A DNA stretch of 64,000 bases from positions 26,433,653-26,497,652 of the forward strand of contig OY282560.1 in assembly GCA_958295665.1 (NCBI GenBank), written 5' to 3'. The DNA comes from Tipula vernalis. Taxonomy: Eukaryota > Arthropoda > Insecta > Diptera > Tipulidae. How positions within the stretch are numbered: the first letter of the stretch is position 1; every line of letters begins with the position of its first letter. The notes under the pieces are model-generated. The model ran no database searches, was not told where the DNA came from, and was given only the letters and a program-made list of their open reading frames with translations. This document shows positions 58,860 through 64,000 of the stretch, one piece after another. Both the position numbers and the translations under genes were made by a program.

Positions 58860-59700
58860 CTAAAAAAAACATCATCGACATAAATGCGCAAAAGGAAAAA
58901 TCGCTCACAATGAAAAATGTCCACACAAAAATGCTCCATAGAAAATTACGCACATAGAACAAAAAAAAGGCGCAGAAGAAAACGAGCACTAGGAAGAAAC
59001 AAGAAAAAATCGTACAAAAAAACCTACAAGAAAAAACACACAAGAAAAGAGCGCTCCAGACAAAAACGCACAAGAAAAAACGGAGAAGAAAACAAAACGC
59101 ACGCATAAGAAAAAACGGACAGAAAAAAAAACGCACAAGAAAAAACGAACAAGATAAAGAATGCACAAGAAAAGACGGACAAGAAAAAAACGCACGAGAA
59201 AAAGGCGCACAAGAGAAACGCCCCAGAAAAAGATGCACAAGAAAAAACGGACAAGAAAATAAACGCACAAGAAAAAGACGCAGAACAAAAACGACCAAAA
59301 AAAGGCGTCTGCCCAAGATAAAACGGACAAGATAAAAAACGCACAAGAAAAAAGGACAAGAAAAAAAACGCACAAGCAAAAGACGCACAGGAGAAACGCC
59401 CAAGAAAATGACGCACCAAAAAAAACGGACAAGATAAAAAACGCACAAGAAAAAACGGACAAAAAAAAACGCACAAGAAAAACGCCTAAGAAAAAGACGC
59501 ACAAGAAAAAACGGACAAGATGAAAAACGCACAAGAAAAAACGGACAAGGAAAAAAAAACGCACAAGAAAAAGACGCAGAAGAAAAACGCCCAAGAAAAA
59601 ACGCCCAAGATAAAACGGACAAGATAAAAAACGCACAAGAAAAAACGGACAAGAAAAAGACGCACAAGAAAAACGGACAAGAAAAAAACGCACAAAAAAA
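58860..59700. repeat. Purine-rich minisatellite (ACGCACAAGAAAAAACGGAC-type)
   Basis: About 840 bp built from ACGCACAAGAAAAA and CGGACAAGATAAAAA words in units of roughly 15-30 bp. The minus strand is free of stops in several frames (a Phe/Cys/Val/Leu-rich frame of up to 272 codons); this is a composition effect, not a gene. The strand is strongly purine-biased. Confidence 0.93.
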
Positions 59701-59704
59701 AATT

Positions 59705-59945
59705 AAAACAAAATTCTTATGCGCTTTTTCTTATGCGCTTATTCGTTTTGTACTCTTTGCGTAAGCGTTTTCCTCTTGTGCGCTTTTTTGTTGTAAGTTT
59801 TTCTCTTATGCGTTCTTCTCTTGTGCATTTTTTTCTTGTTCGTTGTTTTCTATGTGGGCATTTTCCGTTTGTGCAATTTTTCATTGTATATTTTTCTTTG
59901 TGAGCAATTTTCCGTGGTTTTTTTTTTTGTGCGCATTTGTAAGTT
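59705..59945. repeat. Pyrimidine-rich partner of the 58860 minisatellite
   Basis: TTTTTCTTGTGCG, CTTATGCG and TCTTGTGCATTT words are the complement of the preceding block. The two blocks form a large imperfect inverted repeat with almost no loop, near 59703. Confidence 0.85.
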
Positions 59946-60045
59946 TTTTTCGTAGAATCAACAATACCAGGTTCCAACCGACATTTGCTGCAAAAGTTTC
60001 TAGTGATGTTCTTAGTTTAGATTAAAATTTTGCTATGCTCTTCTT

Positions 60046-60336
60046 TTAGAAGTTTCCGGCACGTTGATCAAGTACGCCAAATAGCTCATTGGCTATGGTA
60101 CCAACAAAGTCAAACGGTGATCTTTTTTGATCTGCTCTTTCATTTCTTCCTAACTTATTCAGTTTTTCGCTTTCCTCTTCTAAGACGATGTAGAGGTTCC
60201 GCATTTGGGATAAAATTAATCCACAGTGTATCGTATGTATATTTGTAGACTTGGAGTGCATTATATTCTGGATTTTTCCAGATGATTGAGCTGTGCCCAA
60301 TATGCTGTTAGATTGAAGTATGTTATTAGTTTCCAT
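60046..60336 (-). pseudogene. Envelope-like (baculovirus F-type) fragment
   Basis: A 96-codon frame. Near its C-terminus it has 'FDFVGTIANELFG', resembling the conserved stretch just after the furin-type cleavage site in insect retroelement and baculovirus F-type envelope proteins. Only this part of such a protein (usually several hundred residues) is present, and the protein is cut off after the motif. It is a dead fragment. The match is one motif, so the call is moderate. Confidence 0.45.
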
Positions 60337-60399
60337 TTTCCATTGATCAAACTGCCTTGATCAATTTTGTCAAAGTAGATGCCTGGATGAGACGAAAAC

Positions 60400-60840
60400 T
60401 TGGATATGTTATAATTGGATTTTGTTTCTGATGCCACCATTCCTAATATACATACATAATATTGACAGCATGTACAGCAAGAGATTTGATTTTGTGCTTG
60501 CTTGGCTTAAAACATTTGTGACCATACCGTGTTGATCTGTCGGATACTTTGGTAATTGCTCTTTTATTCTTTGTATAAAGAGCATTCCCGGGCCACCTAT
60601 TGAAACAACGCGAACAGTATCCATGACGGTTGTACCCATGACAGCACTATCCAGCCAACAGAAAAGTGCCACTTAGTTCCAGCCGTGGTAATGTTGCTCT
60701 TGATTTTGTCGGCGTGACTCTAGGTTTAGCTGCTATAAGGCTTATTTACTTTTAGATAGCTGCAAGCGGTCTAGGCTTGTTCTGAAGCATCGCTGAAGCC
60801 GTGAACCTCAATTTGTGATTCAGGTGTGTAATTTATCGAT
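60400..60840 (-). pseudogene. BEL/Pao RNase H region
   Basis: 'SQIEVHGFSDASEQA' (about 60815-60771) is the start of RNase H, with its first Asp in the SDA context. Downstream, 'ALFCWLDSAV' (about 60669-60640) and 'RIKEQLPKYPTDQHGMVTNV' (about 60560-60500) correspond to the later strands. Frame breaks lie between the blocks. Confidence 0.75.
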
Positions 60841-61510
60841 CTTGAAAATTTTATGTTACTGAGAAGCTGTAATTTGTCTTTAAAGTTTAACCATTGTTGA
60901 CCTATGACTTCAGGAACCGATTCATCCCAATGAGCCATATTTTTTGTAACATTACCTTTGGTGTTATTATTACTGGTGCTAGCCATCCTATTGGATCATG
61001 TAGCTTTGCAGTCGTGAAGAGAATAATTCGCTTCATTAACTTGCTACTTGGAATTGGTACGTTTATATTAAACTCAAATACATCCGCTTTAGGCTTCCAA
61101 AACAGTCCAAGGGTTTTTATGGTTTGATCGATTTTAATTTTATGTGATTCTGTTAGTTGTCTGTCGGCTACGTTGATCAAAAGCCGGGTTTGGTTGCTTG
61201 GCCATTTTCTTAACGAGTCTGTTTGTAACACCTTGCATGCCGCAGGAAACTTCTATTTTCGTCTTCTGCAAGCAGATTTTTAGTTTTTTACTGCAAGGTA
61301 AGTGGCAGCTCCTGTTTCGTATGTTACTGTGTTAGAGTTTCCCCACAAAATTCGTTGAAACTTTCTATCAAACCTTGTTTATCCAAATCTGCCGAAACAT
61401 TTTCTCTATATCGGCTGTGAAGACATATTTGTGCTTTCGCCATCTCATTACGATGTGCCATAGGCAAGACGGATTTGTTGACTTCGGTGGTGGTTGAAAT
61501 TATCTTGTTA
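60840..61510 (-). pseudogene. BEL/Pao reverse transcriptase
   Basis: Motif A 'MRWRKHKYVFTADIEKMFRQ' (about 61450-61395) is highly characteristic of BEL/Pao. 'IKTLGLFWKPKADVFEF' (about 61130-61080) and 'FTTAKLHDPIGWLAPVIITP' (about 61020-60960) are the RT tail. 'AHWDESVPEVIGQQW' (60930-60885) is the segment joining RT to RNase H. The catalytic YVDD region between 61390 and 61235 is not readable, and the frame changes there. Confidence 0.85.
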
Positions 61511-62477
61511 AATTGTCGACATCGACGTACTCGCGTTGTATAGCTTTTTCAAAGCTATTCTTTTTATTCCAGTTATGTTTTTGTTATCCGTATTGCTCCA
61601 TCATCTTTCTTATAGTTTGAGATGAGCTGCTCTATTTTTTCTGTCTTTTGTTTTTATTTCTGCAATAAGTGTTCCATGCCTATCGTTGTAATTGACTAAG
61701 TTGCGGCTAGTTAGTGCAGTTGTTTGGATATTCGCCGGTTGTTGCTTGACGCCGGTTTTTGTTTTATGGCTTAAAGTTCAGGTTTATGCTTCCTTAACGC
61801 TGGATGTGTATTTATTTTATGATGCAGACGAAGTGCTGGTTGTTTTACTGCTTTATCCCGCCAATTGTTATTTCGCGTATTTGGTTGTTGCCAGTTTTAA
61901 TGGCTCGAAGGACCAATGTTATTCGAACAAATATTATGCTTATAGGTTGTAAGGCTAAGCGTTTGCTTGATTAGAGAAATTATCTAATTAAGTTACCGCT
62001 GGTGGGGTTTAATTAGACATTCTGTTATATGCGATTTATTACTTAAAATTAAAATGATTACTTGACAAATAAGAACTGTTCACAGGTGAAGTGCTCACCA
62101 TCAGAATTTTGTTGCCACGTGTAAAAGAAAAGCTTTCGAGAATAAATCATTTTACCGAAATAAACAAAGCATTCTAACAAGCTTTAAATCTATTACATTC
62201 TGGTAATGTGTCTCTTTTATATGAATACATCCAACAATTTTCATTTAATAAAACGCCCACATATTAGAAGGATATACGAGTAACAGAAATGAGGATAGGA
62301 AAGATTAAATCCGTTTTTTATCTGTACACACAATGTAATTACGGTTTTTCCATATTTAGTACATTGTAAAAATAACAATTTGTATTTTTTTTATCAGTAC
62401 ACTCGTTTATGTATATGTTTATCATGAAACCATTTTCTGATCGATTTACAATTTTTCGTTTTTCTTTTCATTTTCAG
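61511..62477. other. Non-coding interval upstream of the exon
   Basis: Ends in a pyrimidine-rich tract and TTTTCAG at 62471-62477, the splice acceptor of the exon. A frame at 61692-61952 has no recognisable motif; 61511-61950 may contain further BEL/Pao debris. Confidence 0.55.
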
Positions 62478-62620
62478 GCCGTGCGATCGAAATTTACGAG
62501 ACATTGAACTAATCTCATGCCGATTACGTCGTGTTGAACCATTATGCCGATTACCCGGTTCAGCATTACAACAATTGTCTATGTGCGGATTTTATGAAGA
62601 TTTAGAAAAAGGTGTTACAT
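62478..62620 (+). CDS. Epac: Internal coding exon, cyclic-nucleotide-binding region, likely Epac
   Basis: A 143-nt exon between a pyrimidine tract with TTTTCAG and a perfect GTAAGT donor (62621-62626). One nucleotide completes an upstream codon, 47 codons follow, and one T starts the next codon. The protein reads 'CDRNLRDIELISCRLRR' and later 'CGFYEDLEKGVT'. The pattern DIELI..RLR......LP..ALQQL...GFYEDLEKGVT(L) matches the region leading into the first cyclic-nucleotide-binding domain of Epac (cAMP-activated exchange factor for Rap GTPases), where FRQG would follow in the next exon. The hanging T fits the expected Leu codon. Alternative: another cyclic-nucleotide-binding protein. No other exon of the gene was found in the window. 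Confidence 0.72.
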
Positions 62621-64000
62621 GTAAGTATTGTATATATAAAAAATTTTCATCTTTTACATAAAACGTATACACTATATACAGTCTGTGCAACAAAGTTTTT
62701 TAAAATTAATTTAAAATGATGCTTAAAGCTATAATTAATATGTTTGCTTGACAGAGCATATCATCATATTCACACATGTGATACATTACAAGTAAATAAA
62801 TAATTTAAAGGGGGTAAATAAAAATATCAACAACTTTTGAGTTAATTATAAAACAAAAATTGCTGACAAAATTATAAAAAGAATTTTAAATAATACAATT
62901 TCCACTTAGTTACAAAAAAAGATTGTTAAGAGCTTTTTCACGTTAAAAGGGATTTTTCGTAAAAAAGCTTTTCTTGAATTTTTCATAAGCCTATGTAAAA
63001 TGTATAAAATAATTTCCAATTTTGTGAAATTCTATGAAATGCCTGCCATACATATTTAAATGTATGGAATATCTCCTCAATTATTGTGACACAGCGAAAC
63101 AATTTGATCCCAAGAACCTGTAGTAGCATACATACTTTGCGGATTAAAACGTTTGTAGCTAAAACTATAAAGCGATTTGGGACTGAAATTTCACATTTTT
63201 AATTAAATTTATCTAACACAAAGTTGTGTTTGACGCACTATACTAACCAATATATATTTTAATTAAATTCGAAAACAAAAAAAAAAATTAATTTCCAATT
63301 CGACTAAATTGTTTTAATAAAACATTCTGTATAACCCTATAATTGCAAAATCAATTGATTTCCTTCCATATAAACACACATACATGTACAAAATATATAT
63401 CTACATACAACACAAACATGTTAACCCAATTAAATTACAAACGTACATAAAATATTGAAAATACATATAGACAATAATTAATAAAAAAAAATTGTAGAAA
63501 TGTTAATTAAATGTTTATTGAAGCTTTCACACTTGTGGTAAATATGTACATATTGTAACATATGTACACATTTCTAGCTACATATCTACATAGTAAATGA
63601 AAACCCCAAAAAAATAAAATAAATCCGAAAACGTTGGTATAAACATAAGAAGAAATCATCATGAATGATGATGATGATGATGATTTGGTAAAATTAAATT
63701 AATTCCAAATTAATTTTTAGTTTTTACGTATACGAATATATTTTTGTATTCGTATACATATGTATAATTCTAGGATTTATGTTTAGAAAATTGTAATTCT
63801 GGTTATTTACCGAAACAATATAAACAAACCAGATTAATTTACCGACATTTTTATTTTATGTATACAGCAAGATTTCTCATTTATATACATTTGGCAAAAC
63901 AGTTTTTGATCTGCTCGAAACAGAGATTTTTTTAAGCAGCCCGCAAAATACTTTCCGCACAATCATAAGAATGAATATAAATTGGATAATTAATCGATTT
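62621..64000 (+). other. Downstream intron (inferred) with small repeats
   Basis: Starts with GTAAGT. AT-rich, with many ACATA-type words and a (TGA)6 run near 63665-63683. No second exon was recognised before the window ends. Confidence 0.65.

Larger units (their letters stand above)
60046..61510 (-). mobile_element. BEL/Pao LTR retrotransposon pol relic with env-like fragment
   Basis: Minus-strand order is RT (61510 to about 60840), RNase H region (about 60840-60400) and an envelope-like fragment (60336-60046). Integrase, which should lie between RNase H and env, is missing. Frames change several times. LTRs were not recognised. BEL/Pao assignment comes from the RT and RT-RH junction motifs. 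Confidence 0.8.

Noticed and set aside
58849..59695. Up to 272-residue Phe/Cys/Val-rich membrane-like frames on the minus strand
   Set aside because: The purine minisatellite lacks stops on its minus strand. Several frames are open at once, which a real gene would not show.
61692..61952. 86-residue hydrophobic open frame upstream of the exon
   Set aside because: No recognisable domain. It lies next to a BEL/Pao relic on the other strand and is probably an antisense shadow of decayed element sequence.

Overview
This is eukaryotic DNA, almost certainly from a higher fly (Diptera, Brachycera, drosophilid- or tephritid-like). The evidence is the very AT-rich background, DUF4780-type gag genes on LOA/I-like non-LTR retrotransposons, Jockey, Gypsy, Copia and BEL/Pao relics, Tc1/mariner and hAT relics, and six copies of a non-autonomous Helentron-like element that carries a (GTCT)n tract like Drosophila DINE-1/mini-me. 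No bacterial operon, rRNA, tRNA or CRISPR array was found. I see one convincing host coding exon, 62478-62620 on the + strand. It has good splice sites and encodes 47 codons resembling the cyclic-nucleotide-binding region of the Rap exchange factor Epac. The rest looks like a very large intron or intergenic region filled with layered, mostly dead transposons and satellites.

Layout. 1-2690: minus-strand non-LTR relic A. 4430-9439: minus-strand non-LTR element B, near full length, with a poly(A) tail and an 11-bp target-site duplication. 9552-9950: first Helentron-like copy. 10030-10740: Jockey reverse-transcriptase relic. 14061-15228: about 167 copies of a heptamer (AAAGTAT family). 18230-20490: Tc1 scrap followed by plus-strand non-LTR relic C. 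24362-27085: second Helentron-like copy and a minus-strand Gypsy pol. 30743-33700: composite made of a Helentron-like copy, seven 158-bp repeats and a second Helentron-like copy. 34680-35570: Tc1/mariner-superfamily transposase relic. 36690-42075: Copia relic interrupted by a solo LTR (4-bp duplication) and a 250-bp MITE (3-bp duplication). 42120-42810: Tc1 relic. 45505-47640: dispersed repeat, BEL gag relic, decayed simple repeats and a (CACCAT)n array. 47648-49775: the composite again, inverted. 49990-51400: decayed minisatellite. 52595-53300: head-to-head LTRs. 55360-58325: 108-bp tandem repeat split by a hAT relic that contains a deleted mariner. 58505-59945: simple repeats, including a purine-rich minisatellite facing its own complement. 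60046-61510: BEL/Pao pol with an env-like fragment. 62478-62620: host exon.

None of the transposon genes looks active: every one carries frameshifts, stops or lost catalytic residues. The most distinctive structure is the composite of Helentron-like ends around a seven-unit 158-bp array. It is present twice in opposite orientation and shares private junctions and the same internal 30-bp deletion, so it appears to have been copied as one unit. A second theme is microsatellite birth: the same short GTCT seed is about 20 bp in one copy and more than 350 bp in others. Calls rest on reading translated motifs by eye. No database search was run, and most relic boundaries are approximate.
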